Shown piece after piece: positions 8,146 through 15,417 of a stretch of DNA of 16,521 nt. The notes beneath the pieces were generated by a model. The model ran no database searches. It saw nothing but the letters and a program-made list of their open reading frames with translations, and was not told the DNA's origin. Position 1 is the first letter of the stretch; each line of letters starts with the position of its first letter. Origin of the DNA: Verrucomicrobia bacterium SCGC AAA164-M04 (GTDB taxonomy: Bacteria; Verrucomicrobiota; Verrucomicrobiae; Verrucomicrobiales; Akkermansiaceae); the NCBI GenBank assembly GCA_000383735.1, contig KB912156.1, positions 1 to 16,521 on the forward strand. The letters run 5' to 3'. Both the position numbers and the translations under genes were made by a program.

Positions 8146-9578
8146 TTGTTAGGCGGGAGAAAAGCGAGTTGAAGGAGAAGAGAGTTCTGAAGTTCGACAT
8201 CCCATTGGGCTTGTTGCCAGCCATTTTCCCACCAAGAGCCGGAGAGTGGAAATGGGCCACGGGCTTTATGAATTTGGCCTTGGTAGGGGCCGGTGAGAAG
8301 GGCGAGTGGGTGATGGTGACGACCTCGTTTTTCGGAGGCAACATTGATGGAAATGGGTGGGCGCTGGCGTTTAAGTGGTAGATAATTGATAGGTGGGATC
8401 TCGGGGGCTAGTGTGGTATTGAAATTGGGGGTGGCAGGCGAGAGGGCGATGACGTCGGAGCGATGGGTGTCGAGTTGATAAGGAATGCCGAGGCGGTTTG
8501 GTCCAACGATTCCGGAGAGGCGACGGAGAGTGTCCGCGAATTCGTTGGGATCCTTGAGGCTACGTGAAAAAAGTTGATGCTGGGCGTGACGAGGAAGAGT
8601 CGGGATGAGTTCAAGGTGGAATTCCTCCATGGGTGCCGGGGCTTTAAAGGTCTCGAGATGCGTGTGGAGGGTTCGGAGAAGAGTTTCGGGCGAGAGAGTG
8701 GGGTCTGAGAGAATGAGTTTGCGGGTTTTAGCGGCTCCGTTATCGAAGGAGAGGCTGAGTCGGATTTCAGCGGCTGCGCGTTGGTGGTGGTGAAGACGGT
8801 TGCAGAGGGTTTGCAGGAGTCGTTTGGCCATAAAGAGGAGGGGTTCGTGGTTGGCGACGGGCGGTTCGAATTGGTGGGTGATGCGGTAGTGATCATGAGC
8901 TCGGTAGAGTTTGAGGAGGCGATGATGTTTGCCGTGGGCGATGTCGTGGAGCTGGGCGAGTTCCTTGCCAAGGCGCTCGGCGAGTCCCTGTCGTGGGAGT
9001 TTTGAGAGATCGTCGAGAGTTTGAAGCCCCCAGAGTTGGAGGACGGGGGCGTGAGGAAGAGGGAAGGTTTTGGCGAGAGCGAGATTGGCGAGCTTGAGTG
9101 TGAGGGGATCAGCTTGGTTTGGGCAAAGGGAGGCGAGGTGAGCGAGATCGGGTGTTTTGCCGAGACCGATTTGGAGCGGGAGAGCGAGGTAGCTGGAGGC
9201 GGAGAGGGTTTGTGTGATCCAGTCGGTTTCCGAGGCCATAAGGAGGGTGGAAAGGTCGAGGAGATAGGTCTCGGGTGTGGTGATTTCAAAATCCGGGACG
9301 AGGGAATCTACGAAGGCGAGGGTTTCGCTGCGGGCGGATTTTTCGGCAGTAAAATCAGGATCGAGTAGGAGGAGGTTGGGGCAGCGGGCGAGGCCGCGAG
9401 TAGTACGAAAACCTGGTTGGATTTCGAATTTTCGGGCGGCTTGGTTGACCGCGGTGAGGTGAGATCTTTCGCGCTCACCGGAGGAAAGAAGAGCCGCGGG
9501 TTGGTCGGGCGGAGTGCCGTCGCGTGCCAGTAGAGAACTGAGGGCGAGGTCACGGAAATGGAGCGCGGCGTAGTTCAT
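8118..9578 (-). CDS. imuB: ImuB, catalytically inactive Y-family polymerase-like protein
   Basis: A 486-residue ImuB, the Y-family polymerase relative that serves as adaptor between DnaE2, ImuA and the beta clamp. The chosen ATG at 9578 starts MNYAALHF. It lies 4 bp after the imuA stop, with GGGAAGG about 9 nt upstream as a good ribosome binding site. A longer frame exists upstream but it would run through imuA out of frame and has low-complexity, non-homologous sequence. The Y-family fold is recognisable but the catalytic acids are not kept: the first motif reads LHFRDLALSSLL instead of the V-D-x-D type, and the SxDEAYLDL region reads TTPETYLLDLS (100-110). The C-terminal segment (RRLSGIVGPNRLGIPYQLDT, then THRSD) is characteristic of ImuB. 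It overlaps dnaE2 by 28 bp. Confidence 0.9.
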   Translation of the reverse strand: MNYAALHFRDLALSSLLARDGTPPDQPAALLSSGERERSHLTAVNQAARKFEIQPGFRTTRGLARCPNLLLLDPDFTAEKSARSETLAFVDSLVPDFEITTPETYLLDLSTLLMASETDWITQTLSASSYLALPLQIGLGKTPDLAHLASLCPNQADPLTLKLANLALAKTFPLPHAPVLQLWGLQTLDDLSKLPRQGLAERLGKELAQLHDIAHGKHHRLLKLYRAHDHYRITHQFEPPVANHEPLLFMAKRLLQTLCNRLHHHQRAAAEIRLSLSFDNGAAKTRKLILSDPTLSPETLLRTLHTHLETFKAPAPMEEFHLELIPTLPRHAQHQLFSRSLKDPNEFADTLRRLSGIVGPNRLGIPYQLDTHRSDVIALSPATPNFNTTLAPEIPPINYLPLKRQRPPISINVASEKRGRHHHPLALLTGPYQGQIHKARGPFPLSGSWWENGWQQAQWDVELQNSLLLQLAFLPPNKWHLTGIYA

Positions 9579-9582
9579 ATGT

Positions 9583-10191
9583 TTAAGCCTTCCCGGCGAT
9601 TTGGCGGCTTTCGGACTGGTTGAGCTGGAGGCTGGGCTTAGTGAGTTCGAGATGATCAAGGGTGAAACGTCCTCCGAGGGTGAAACGACGATGGGGAGTG
9701 GGTAAGAGGGCGCGCGGAGTGATGGAGACGAGAGCAGCCCCCGAATCGCGGGCCTGGATTTTGAGCCGATGCCAGAGGGCGGTTGGGATTTGGCGGAGCT
9801 CGCGTTCGGAGACGAGGTGGAGATCGAGAAGGATAAGTGGAAGATTGCCGTCACTTAAGAGGAGATCGGTACACTTGAGAGCTTGCTCGGTTTTGGAGCA
9901 GCGGAGCCAGATGAGATGGCGACAGTTGTCGTTTCCATAAGAAGCGGGATCAAAGGTGTCACGGCTATCGACGAGGGCGATTGGGAGATCACGCTTTTGA
10001 TCGAGGAGTTCGCAAATGATCAGAGAGGCTCCAGCTGATTCGTGTGGCGAGATGATTTCGCTAAGATGACCGGCGGAGAACTCTAGGCTTGTGGCTTGCG
10101 AACTTGATTCTTCGGGGATGGGATCTCGGTGAGCGGCAGGGAACTTCTCACGAAGTTGACGACGGATTTTATCAATTTGCAGGACGCTCAA
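9583..10191 (-). CDS. imuA: ImuA, RecA-like mutasome accessory protein
   Basis: A 202-residue ImuA-type protein, first gene of the mutagenesis cassette. ImuA is a RecA/SulA-related accessory factor of the ImuB-DnaE2 mutasome. The RecA-like core is recognisable from LSEIISPHESAGASLIICEL (about residues 43-62), which aligns with the RecA P-loop strand but has lost the GK[ST] residues, so ATP binding through a normal Walker A is unlikely. A Walker B-like strand LPLILLDLHLV follows near residue 120. The start is a TTG at 10191; no in-frame ATG or GTG exists before an upstream stop. The LexA-type box at 10196-10209 is only 4 bp upstream, which implies a very short leader. Position (just upstream of imuB and dnaE2) supports the call as much as the sequence does. 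Confidence 0.82.
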   Translation of the reverse strand: MSVLQIDKIRRQLREKFPAAHRDPIPEESSSQATSLEFSAGHLSEIISPHESAGASLIICELLDQKRDLPIALVDSRDTFDPASYGNDNCRHLIWLRCSKTEQALKCTDLLLSDGNLPLILLDLHLVSERELRQIPTALWHRLKIQARDSGAALVSITPRALLPTPHRRFTLGGRFTLDHLELTKPSLQLNQSESRQIAGKA

Positions 10192-10195
10192 AACA

Positions 10196-10209
10196 TGTTC
10201 AAAAGAACA
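10196..10209 (-). promoter_or_regulatory. LexA-binding site (verrucomicrobial type) of the imuA-imuB-dnaE2 operon
   Basis: TGTTC-AAAA-GAACA, a perfect inverted repeat with 5-bp arms and a 4-bp spacer. This equals the TGTTC-N4-GAACA consensus I remember for Verrucomicrobia LexA. It sits 4 bp before the imuA start codon. A possible -10 (CATAAT, minus strand, 10217-10212) lies directly upstream, so LexA binding would cover the transcription start and block the cassette until DNA damage. A TTGACC at 10229-10224 is too close to that -10 to be its -35. The identification rests on exact match and location in front of a known SOS cassette. Confidence 0.82.
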
Positions 10210-10304
10210 CCATTATGTGATTAGGTCAAGAAGATGATGATCTAACATTAAATGAGCCGACAAGAGGTTGTCTTTACTGCTATGAACGATTATTTCTCAA
10301 TGGA

Positions 10305-11873
10305 ATGGCTTTGGAGATTGTTGAATTGGTGCTGACTCCGGATGAGGCTGCGGATGAGGGGATTTGGTCGTTAAAGATTTCGCGTAAGCTGAGGGTGAAG
10401 CCGGAACGGGTAAAGGGTTATCGATTGTTAAAACGGTCGTTGGATGCTCGGAAGCAGCCGGTAAAATTTCGATTGCGGCTGGAGGTTGGGGTTGATGTGG
10501 AATTGGTGGAGGACCCGAAGGCGACTTGGGAGGTGCGTGAGCTGGCGAAGGAACCGGAGGAAGTGGTGATTGTGGGCTGTGGTCCGGCGGGAATGTTTGC
10601 GGCGCTGCGGTGTTTGGAGTTGGGCTACAAGCCGGTGGTTTTGGAGCGGGGGAAGGATGCCTCATCGCGGCGCTTTGATTTAGGGCCAATTTTGAAGGAG
10701 GGGCGGGTGATCGAGGAATCGAATTACTGTTTTGGTGAAGGCGGAGCGGGGACGTTTTCGGATGGGAAACTTTATACGCGGGCGACAAAGCGCGGTCCGG
10801 TGGCGGAGGTTTACCGGACGCTGGTGGCACATGGAGCGCCGGAGAAAATTCTGGTAGAGGCGCATCCGCATATTGGCTCGAACTTGTTGCCGAAGGTGGT
10901 GATGGCGATGCGAGAGTCGGTGCGGGAAGCGGGTGGTGAGGTTTACTTTGGGGCGAAGGTGGTGGAGTTTTTGAAATCGGGGGAGCGGCTGGTGGGAGTG
11001 GCGACGAAGGATGGCCGGGAGTTTCGCGGGAAAGCGGTGATTCTGGCGACAGGGCATTCGGCGCGGGATATTTATGAGCTGCTGAACGAGCAGGAGATTT
11101 TGATGGAAGCGAAGCCGTTCGCGGTGGGGGTGAGAATTGAGCATCCGCAGCCGTTGATTGATCGGGTGCAGTATCACTTACGGGAAGATGAACAGCGGGG
11201 GCGAAATTTGCCGGCTTCGCGATATCGATTAGCAACGCAAATCAAGGGACGCAGTGTGCATTCCTTTTGTATGTGTCCGGGAGGATTTGTGGTTCCGGCA
11301 GCGACGGAGAATGACGAAGTGGTGGTGAATGGAATGAGCCTTTCGCGTCGTGATTCACCTTTTGCGAATAGTGGAATGGTGGTGGGAGTGGAGCCGGAGG
11401 ATGTGCGGGGATTTGGGGGCGATGATGTGCTGGCAGGAATTCGGTATCAGAAGCATATCGAGCAGCTATCAAAGAAAGCGGGCGGTGGTGGTCAGATCGC
11501 TCCTGGTCAGAAGGTGACGGACTTTTTGGCAGGGAAGGTTTCGAAAAATCTTCCCAAGACGAGTTATTTCCCGGGCTTGAATTCGGTGAAACTAGATGAG
11601 GTTCTGCCAAGTGAGATTGGGATGCGTTTGGCTGGAGGATTACGAAAGTTTGGCCGAATGATCAGGGGATACACTGGTCCGAATGCTTTGTTGATTGGCT
11701 TTGAGACGCGGACGAGTTCGCCGGTCCGGATTCCACGTGGGAAGGATTTACAACACCCGGAGGTGAAGGGGCTTTATCCCTGTGGCGAGGGTGCGGGGTA
11801 TGCTGGTGGAATTGTTTCGGCGGCGTTAGATGGCCGGCGATGTGCGGAAGCTGTCATTAACGAAGGACGATAA
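10305..11873 (+). CDS. COG2509-type FAD-dependent dehydrogenase
   Basis: A 522-residue flavoprotein. After an ~85-residue N-terminal domain with a ferredoxin-like or RNA-binding-like pattern of charged strands, a Rossmann motif begins: EVVIVGCGPAGMFAALRCLE with GCGPAG at 91-96 and the ribose-binding E114 in VVLERG. The stretch NYCFGEGGAGTFSDGKLYTR (about 139-158) and the C-terminal PCGEGAGYAGGIVSAALDGR identify the uncharacterised FAD-dependent dehydrogenase family COG2509, whose substrate is not known. It appears cytoplasmic with no signal peptide. The start is ATG 10305; no ribosome binding site is obvious. The gene diverges from imuA with 113 bp between, and the LexA box is centred about 100 bp upstream of its start, so SOS control of this gene is possible but not shown. 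It is followed after 3 bp by a cupin gene. Codons are strongly purine-rich, which creates long antisense shadow frames. Confidence 0.85.
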   Translation: MALEIVELVLTPDEAADEGIWSLKISRKLRVKPERVKGYRLLKRSLDARKQPVKFRLRLEVGVDVELVEDPKATWEVRELAKEPEEVVIVGCGPAGMFAALRCLELGYKPVVLERGKDASSRRFDLGPILKEGRVIEESNYCFGEGGAGTFSDGKLYTRATKRGPVAEVYRTLVAHGAPEKILVEAHPHIGSNLLPKVVMAMRESVREAGGEVYFGAKVVEFLKSGERLVGVATKDGREFRGKAVILATGHSARDIYELLNEQEILMEAKPFAVGVRIEHPQPLIDRVQYHLREDEQRGRNLPASRYRLATQIKGRSVHSFCMCPGGFVVPAATENDEVVVNGMSLSRRDSPFANSGMVVGVEPEDVRGFGGDDVLAGIRYQKHIEQLSKKAGGGGQIAPGQKVTDFLAGKVSKNLPKTSYFPGLNSVKLDEVLPSEIGMRLAGGLRKFGRMIRGYTGPNALLIGFETRTSSPVRIPRGKDLQHPEVKGLYPCGEGAGYAGGIVSAALDGRRCAEAVINEGR

Positions 11874-11876
11874 ATC

Positions 11877-12230
11877 ATGGAGATACGAAATCGCGAGGAA
11901 CAAAAGCCATTTACGACAAAGGATGGCTCGACGATTCGGAGCTTGCTGGATCTGACTAATTCGCCGGTGAAGGAGCAAAGCTTGGCGGAGGCGACGTTGC
12001 CGGAAGGTGGATCGACGGAGCGGCATTATCACAAGGTGAGCGAGGAGCTTTATTACCTATTAGAAGGACGGGGCGTGATGGAAATCGACGGCCAGACGCA
12101 AGAGGTGGGGCCTGGAGATGCGATTTTGATTCCGGCGGGAGCTTGGCATGAAATCAAGGCGACAAAGGCGATGAGGTTTCTCTGTTGTTGTGCGCCACCT
12201 TACGCGCACGAAGACACCTACTTTGCGTAA
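11877..12230 (+). CDS. small cupin-domain protein
   Basis: A 117-residue single-domain cupin. The first cupin motif is visible as GGSTERHYHKVSEELYYLLE (residues 44-63), with H50, H52 and E57 as the likely metal ligands. The second is PGDAILIPAGAWHEI (79-93) with H91. The fold is a small beta-barrel that usually binds Fe, Mn or Zn. Members are dioxygenases, isomerases or sugar/small-molecule binding proteins, so a reaction cannot be given. A cluster of three cysteines (FLCCCAPP, 101-108) close to the C-terminus is unusual. The start is 3 bp after the FAD oxidoreductase stop and has AAGGA about 9 nt upstream, so the two genes are very likely co-transcribed. It converges with the Dabb protein gene. 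Confidence 0.85.
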   Translation: MEIRNREEQKPFTTKDGSTIRSLLDLTNSPVKEQSLAEATLPEGGSTERHYHKVSEELYYLLEGRGVMEIDGQTQEVGPGDAILIPAGAWHEIKATKAMRFLCCCAPPYAHEDTYFA

Positions 12231-12253
12231 GATTTGACTGAGGGAATGCGGAT

Positions 12254-12277
12254 CCTTGCATCGGTGAAGATACAAGG
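12254..12277. terminator. possible bidirectional hairpin between convergent genes
   Basis: CCTTGCATC-GGTGAA-GATACAAGG forms a 9-position stem with one mismatch and a 6-nt loop. It lies between the convergent cupin (stop 12230) and Dabb (stop 12292) genes. There is no run of T on either side, so it is a weak candidate for an intrinsic terminator. Confidence 0.3.
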
Positions 12278-12291
12278 TCGCTGGATTTTAG

Positions 12292-12690
12292 CTACTTGCC
12301 GATGAAGTCGAAGACGAAGACGTCATCGAGGATGGGCTTGAGGATTTTGACGAAAGCCTGATGGTCGGCGTGAGGAAGGTAAACGTCGAGACCGGCGCGG
12401 TTCTTGAAGGTTACGATAAAACAATGCGTGAAACCTTTGGCGCGGTCTTCGGGGCTGACGTTTGTGCCCCACTCTAGGTCGACGATGGTTTTAATCTTTC
12501 CCTTGAGCGCGGCAAATTCTTTCTCAATATTTTTGATCTGCTTGGGTTTGGCTTCTTCTTTGAATTTGAAGCAGACGACGTGACGGAAGAGAGCGGTTGC
12601 TTCTTTTTTGGCGGACGGGGCTTCTTTGTGGTGATCGGCCATAGCAAGAGCTGGAATGAGGGCGGCAAAGGCAATGATAATGTTCTTCAT
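12292..12690 (-). CDS. exported Dabb-domain (stress-responsive A/B barrel) protein
   Basis: A 132-residue protein. Residues 1-18 are a clear Sec signal peptide (basic start, hydrophobic core, AMA cleavage site before DHHKE). The mature part, after a short charged linker, begins FRHVVCFKFKEEAKPKQI (about 35-52), the diagnostic start of the Dabb or stress-responsive dimeric alpha/beta barrel domain. It ends in HADHQAFVKILKPILDDVFVFDF, the typical C-terminal half. Dabb proteins form small dimeric barrels; a few plant and bacterial members act on aromatic or polyketide substrates, but most have no known reaction. Secreted Dabb proteins are common in Planctomycetes and Verrucomicrobia, so the signal peptide fits the taxon. 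No operon partner: 81 bp separate it from the DUF3817 gene on the same strand. Confidence 0.85.
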   Translation of the reverse strand: MKNIIIAFAALIPALAMADHHKEAPSAKKEATALFRHVVCFKFKEEAKPKQIKNIEKEFAALKGKIKTIVDLEWGTNVSPEDRAKGFTHCFIVTFKNRAGLDVYLPHADHQAFVKILKPILDDVFVFDFIGK

Positions 12691-12771
12691 GGGACCACAG
12701 TGTGACGGGGATGGAGTGATCTCTCTAGGAAAAAGGTGTGAAGAGTTTGATCTGAAATGAGCCTTTGGAGG

Positions 12772-13083
12772 TCAGTCTGAATCGGGTGATCCATTTTGCT
12801 CTTTTTTGAGACTTGGCTCTAAGAAGAATGGAGCAAAGGGAATTAGTGAGCAGATAAAGACGAGGGCGGCGCGTTTAATAGGCCAATTTCTCTTCTCCAT
12901 TGTGAAGTAGAGGAAAATTAGGAAAATGGTAAAGATGAAGCCATGAATCATGCCCGGAATTCGAACAGCGGTGTCGTCCCCAAGGATACGTTTTTCGTAG
13001 ATCGCAAAATAGAGGAGGATGATGAAGGAGAGGCCGTCAAGGAGCGAGGAGAGACGAAGGAGGCCGAGTGGGAATTGGAGCAT
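12772..13083 (-). CDS. DUF3817 small integral membrane protein
   Basis: A 103-residue membrane protein with three predicted spans (about residues 8-30, 43-62 and 68-88). The pattern LLRLSSLLDGLSFIILLYFA followed by VRIPGMIHGFIF is characteristic of the DUF3817 family (YdzA-like), where an early acidic residue in the first helix and the G-M-I-H-G motif are conserved. The C-terminus is short and charged. The function of the family is not known. The start codon lies 3 bp after the stop of the VOC-domain gene, so the two are probably one transcript. Confidence 0.8.
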   Translation of the reverse strand: MLQFPLGLLRLSSLLDGLSFIILLYFAIYEKRILGDDTAVRIPGMIHGFIFTIFLIFLYFTMEKRNWPIKRAALVFICSLIPFAPFFLEPSLKKEQNGSPDSD

Positions 13084-13086
13084 GAC

Positions 13087-13434
13087 TTAGGAGGGGCGTT
13101 TTTGAGTGAGCATGAATTCATTTCCTTCTGTGTCGAAGCAGAAGGCGAGGTGGACGAAGCCATCTTCTTCTTCGGGTTCGCGGACGAGCCCTCCGCCATT
13201 TTCCTTAACGAGTTCAATCCCAGCGAGGATTTCATCGCATTGGAAGCTGAGGCCAGTCCAGGTGCGTTTCCCCTCACCGCCACCATGAATTCCTATGGTA
13301 GAGCCACAAAGGGTAAGCTCACTCCAGACTTCCATTTCGAAAGAGAGCTCTGCGCCGAAGGTTTTTTTGTAAAAACTAATGGCGCGGAGGTGGTCGGCTA
13401 CCCAAATGGCATATTTCACTTTTTGAACCTGCAT
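13087..13434 (-). CDS. VOC-superfamily (glyoxalase/bleomycin-resistance-like) protein
   Basis: About 115 residues of vicinal-oxygen-chelate fold. The first beta-alpha-beta module is visible as VKYAIWVADHLRAISFYKKTFG and the second ends HLAFCFDTEGNEFMLTQ, where the D-x-[DE]-GN element is the common closing motif. Only single-module length is present, so it should act as a dimer. Members include lyases, dioxygenases and drug-binding proteins; nothing here picks one. I prefer the ATG at 13434 (MQVQKVKY). A GTG five codons upstream (13449) keeps the frame but adds no homologous residues. It is first in a two-gene unit with DUF3817 and diverges from the gene starting near 13481. Confidence 0.8.
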   Translation of the reverse strand: MQVQKVKYAIWVADHLRAISFYKKTFGAELSFEMEVWSELTLCGSTIGIHGGGEGKRTWTGLSFQCDEILAGIELVKENGGGLVREPEEEDGFVHLAFCFDTEGNEFMLTQKRPS

Positions 13435-13480
13435 AGGGATCTTTAACACCGCTTCGGCGGGTGGACAAGTGACACTGCGT

Positions 13481-13993
13481 ATGTTAAAGCTCGAGTCGAT
13501 GAAATTGGCCCCTTTCCCAACCCCGCCTAATTTAATTCGTCAGTGGCAGAATGGTGAAATCGAACGCGAAGAAATGCAGCGTCTAATGGGTGAGCATCAA
13601 AAGGAGTTACTGAAAGAAGCTGACTACTTTCATACCAATCCGATATTGGGATATATCGAAGGGTTGCGGAATAAAAGAGCGGCTCGGCGTTTGCTAGATG
13701 AGCATGGCGAGGCTCAGGTTCGCGAGTTGTTCCAAGCGCTTTCTTGGCTTCGTGATTTTGAGCCGGCAGCCTTTCTTTGGAATGCTGATCATTGGGATGT
13801 CGCGCTTTATGCGTTTCTTCGCACGAGCACCGAGCCGGTTTTTCGGGTGCGTGAAATGGTGGTGAAAAGTAGCCGGGCAGTGATGTTGGTAGAGCACGGT
13901 TCCGCTAAAAAATCTGAGACTCGTCGAGAGCGCTTAACTTTCAAGCGCCACTGGAAAGGCGAAATGGAGGTTGTGAAGCGTGAGGATGTATAG
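13481..13993 (+). CDS. hypothetical protein, ~170 residues, unrecognised
   Basis: I do not recognise this family. The frame is open from 13469 to a TAG at 13991-13993. Possible starts are GTG 13469, ATG 13481 and ATG 13499, none with a strong ribosome binding site. The product is soluble and highly charged. The N-terminal half (PPNLIRQWQNGEIEREEMQR onward to about residue 60) is helical with a possible short coiled coil. A basic stretch (LRNKRAARRLL) and a tryptophan- and phenylalanine-rich middle follow. No transmembrane segment, signal peptide or catalytic motif is visible. Codon use matches the neighbours and shadow frames on the other strand are short, so I take it as a real gene. It lies between a divergent VOC gene and yebC on the same strand. 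Confidence 0.65.
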   Translation: MLKLESMKLAPFPTPPNLIRQWQNGEIEREEMQRLMGEHQKELLKEADYFHTNPILGYIEGLRNKRAARRLLDEHGEAQVRELFQALSWLRDFEPAAFLWNADHWDVALYAFLRTSTEPVFRVREMVVKSSRAVMLVEHGSAKKSETRRERLTFKRHWKGEMEVVKREDV

Positions 13994-14131
13994 GGGGTAA
14001 ATGTTTCTGGTTCGGTGGCATTCTTACTAATTGGGTGAAATCAATTGAGTCCAGCGAGAGTTTGAGATGAAACTTTGGCATTTGAAAATGCTGTGAGGCC
14101 GTTAGTTTTCGATCCAGCAAGTTAAAATACT

Positions 14132-14842
14132 ATGGGAAGAGCATTTGAATATCGGAAAGCTTCAAAGGAAGCGCGTTGGGGAAAGATGTCACGTATCTTT
14201 CCAAAGCTGGCTAAATCTATCACGATGGCCGCTAAAGATGGGGGGCCGGATCCGGATTCCAATTCAAAACTGCGCACGGCGATCATGAATGCCAAGGCTG
14301 AGAACATGCCGAAGGATAATATCGATAAGGCGATTAAGCGGGCTTCCGGAAAGGATCTTGGAGATATTACTGAGATTAATTATGAGGGGAAAGGGCCTCA
14401 CGGCAGCCTTTTTTATGTGGAGTGCGCGACTGAGAACACCAACCGCTCGGTGACCAATGTGCGGACGACTTTTAACAAAAACGGTGGGGAGATGCAGAAC
14501 TCGGGGTCGCTTGAGTTCCTCTTTGATCGCAAGAGCGTCATCGAGTTTAAACCTGAAGGGAGTAATCTGGAGGAGCTGGAGCTGGAGCTCATGGATGCTG
14601 GGTTAGAGGAGATGGAGGTGGAGGGAGATATGGGCCTTGTGTATGGTGAATACACTGCTTTTGGAAAACTTACGGAAGTCTTCGAACGCCTTGGTGTTGA
14701 AGTTGCTAAGGCAAGCCTAGAAAGAGTCTCCAACAACCCTCAACAGTTTAGTGAAGAGCAGCTTGTTGAGATTGATGCTCTCGTTGATAAGTTAGAGGAT
14801 GATGAAGACGTTCAAGCGGTCTTCACAAATGTTGATCGCTAA
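14132..14842 (+). CDS. yebC: YebC/PmpR (TACO1) family protein
   Basis: A 236-residue YebC-family protein. Members were first described as DNA-binding regulators (PmpR), and more recently as ribosome-associated factors that ease translation through proline runs, like mitochondrial TACO1. The N-terminus [22 protein letters not shown] replaces the more usual MAGHSKW form; I have seen MGRAFE starts in Verrucomicrobia, Chlamydiae and Bacteroidetes. The signature [16 protein letters not shown] (about residues 57-73) and the acidic C-terminus with [19 protein letters not shown] (about 217-235) are intact, and the length is normal. A 138-bp gap precedes it. A small secreted-protein frame follows after 15 bp. 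Confidence 0.92.
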   Translation: MGRAFEYRKASKEARWGKMSRIFPKLAKSITMAAKDGGPDPDSNSKLRTAIMNAKAENMPKDNIDKAIKRASGKDLGDITEINYEGKGPHGSLFYVECATENTNRSVTNVRTTFNKNGGEMQNSGSLEFLFDRKSVIEFKPEGSNLEELELELMDAGLEEMEVEGDMGLVYGEYTAFGKLTEVFERLGVEVAKASLERVSNNPQQFSEEQLVEIDALVDKLEDDEDVQAVFTNVDR

Positions 14843-14857
14843 ACCAAACTTGAGGCG

Positions 14858-15085
14858 ATGAAATTGTCATTACTTCTTATCTATCTTCTAGGTGCTGCTG
14901 AAACAAAGCTCTTGGAGCCCCAGCAAGTAGAGTTGGTTCCTGAGGAGAATCTCCAACCGAAAATGAAGGTAAGACCTGGGTTGCGATTTAACCCTGCTGG
15001 ACCGGTTGACCGGGCCAAAGAGATACCTAAAGATGAGAAGAACCCCTCAAGAAGAGTGATCCTAGGTCGCAAATCAAAAAAGTAG
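14858..15085 (+). CDS. small putative secreted protein
   Basis: A 75-residue frame. Residues 1-14 (MKLSLLLIYLLGAA) look like a short signal peptide or membrane anchor. The rest is proline- and charge-rich (LEPQQVELVPEENLQPKMKV and a basic KSKK end) with no domain I know. GAGG lies just before the ATG, though the spacing (2 nt) is short. It begins 15 bp after the yebC stop on the same strand, so it may share the transcript. It could also be a chance frame in a yebC trailer; the signal-like start argues against that. Confidence 0.5.
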   Translation: MKLSLLLIYLLGAAETKLLEPQQVELVPEENLQPKMKVRPGLRFNPAGPVDRAKEIPKDEKNPSRRVILGRKSKK

Positions 15086-15130
15086 CGTTGGCAGAATAAT
15101 TGCGATCTCTTTTCTGCGCCGTAAAGGGGC

Positions 15131-15250
15131 TTATTTACCTCCAAAGAATCCCATCATCTGCATCACGTCGACTGCCCAGTAGACGAAAAAAGTGGAGTGG
15201 AGGAGGATGTAAAGCTTGGCACCAAGTTCGATGTGCTTGCGGGTTAACAT
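15131..15250 (-). CDS. 39-aa small membrane protein
   Basis: This short frame reads MLTRKHIELGAKLYILLHST followed by FFVYWAVDVMQMMGFFGGK and a TAA. Residues 9-36 form one hydrophobic, aromatic-rich helix flanked by a basic N-terminus (R4, K5, H6) and a GGK end, as in many bona fide single-span micropeptides. No strong ribosome binding site is visible upstream. The opposite strand has a 66-codon frame over the same region, but it has no recognisable features. I take this as a likely real small gene because of its composition; conservation would have to confirm it. Confidence 0.5.
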   Translation of the reverse strand: MLTRKHIELGAKLYILLHSTFFVYWAVDVMQMMGFFGGK

Positions 15251-15417
15251 GGGCGGAAGATGCAAACGGCGGGCGTTTAGGTCAAGGATTCAGTGATTGA
15301 AATCGGCAGCTTTTACGGTGTTTTTAGCGGTTTCTTGTGACCGTCTAGTAGTTTGAATGTCCTAATTCTGGACTCTTGATCGGTTGATAGGGTGTCTAGG
15401 TAGAAAGGTGGCTTGAG

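Noticed and set aside
8408..9289. 293-codon minus-strand frame within imuB
   Set aside because: Same strand but different frame from imuB, Ser/Pro/Thr-rich with no motif; imuB homology covers the region.
9579..9854. N-terminal extension of imuB by 92 codons
   Set aside because: It runs through imuA out of frame, is serine/proline-rich low-complexity sequence, and the ImuB homology starts at the ATG 9578, which has a good ribosome binding site.
10297..11235. 312-codon minus-strand frame opposite the FAD dehydrogenase
   Set aside because: Proline/serine-rich translation typical of the antisense of purine-rich codons; the plus-strand gene has clear FAD motifs throughout.
12943..13446. 167-codon plus-strand frame across DUF3817 and VOC genes
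   Set aside because: It spans two genes with recognisable domains on the minus strand and has an acidic antisense-like composition.
15091..15117. GCAGAA...TTCTGC inverted repeat as terminator after the 75-aa gene
   Set aside because: Only 6-bp arms around a 15-nt loop and no T-run.
15100..15300. 66-codon plus-strand frame
   Set aside because: No motif or ribosome site; the opposite strand holds a more protein-like 39-aa membrane frame.
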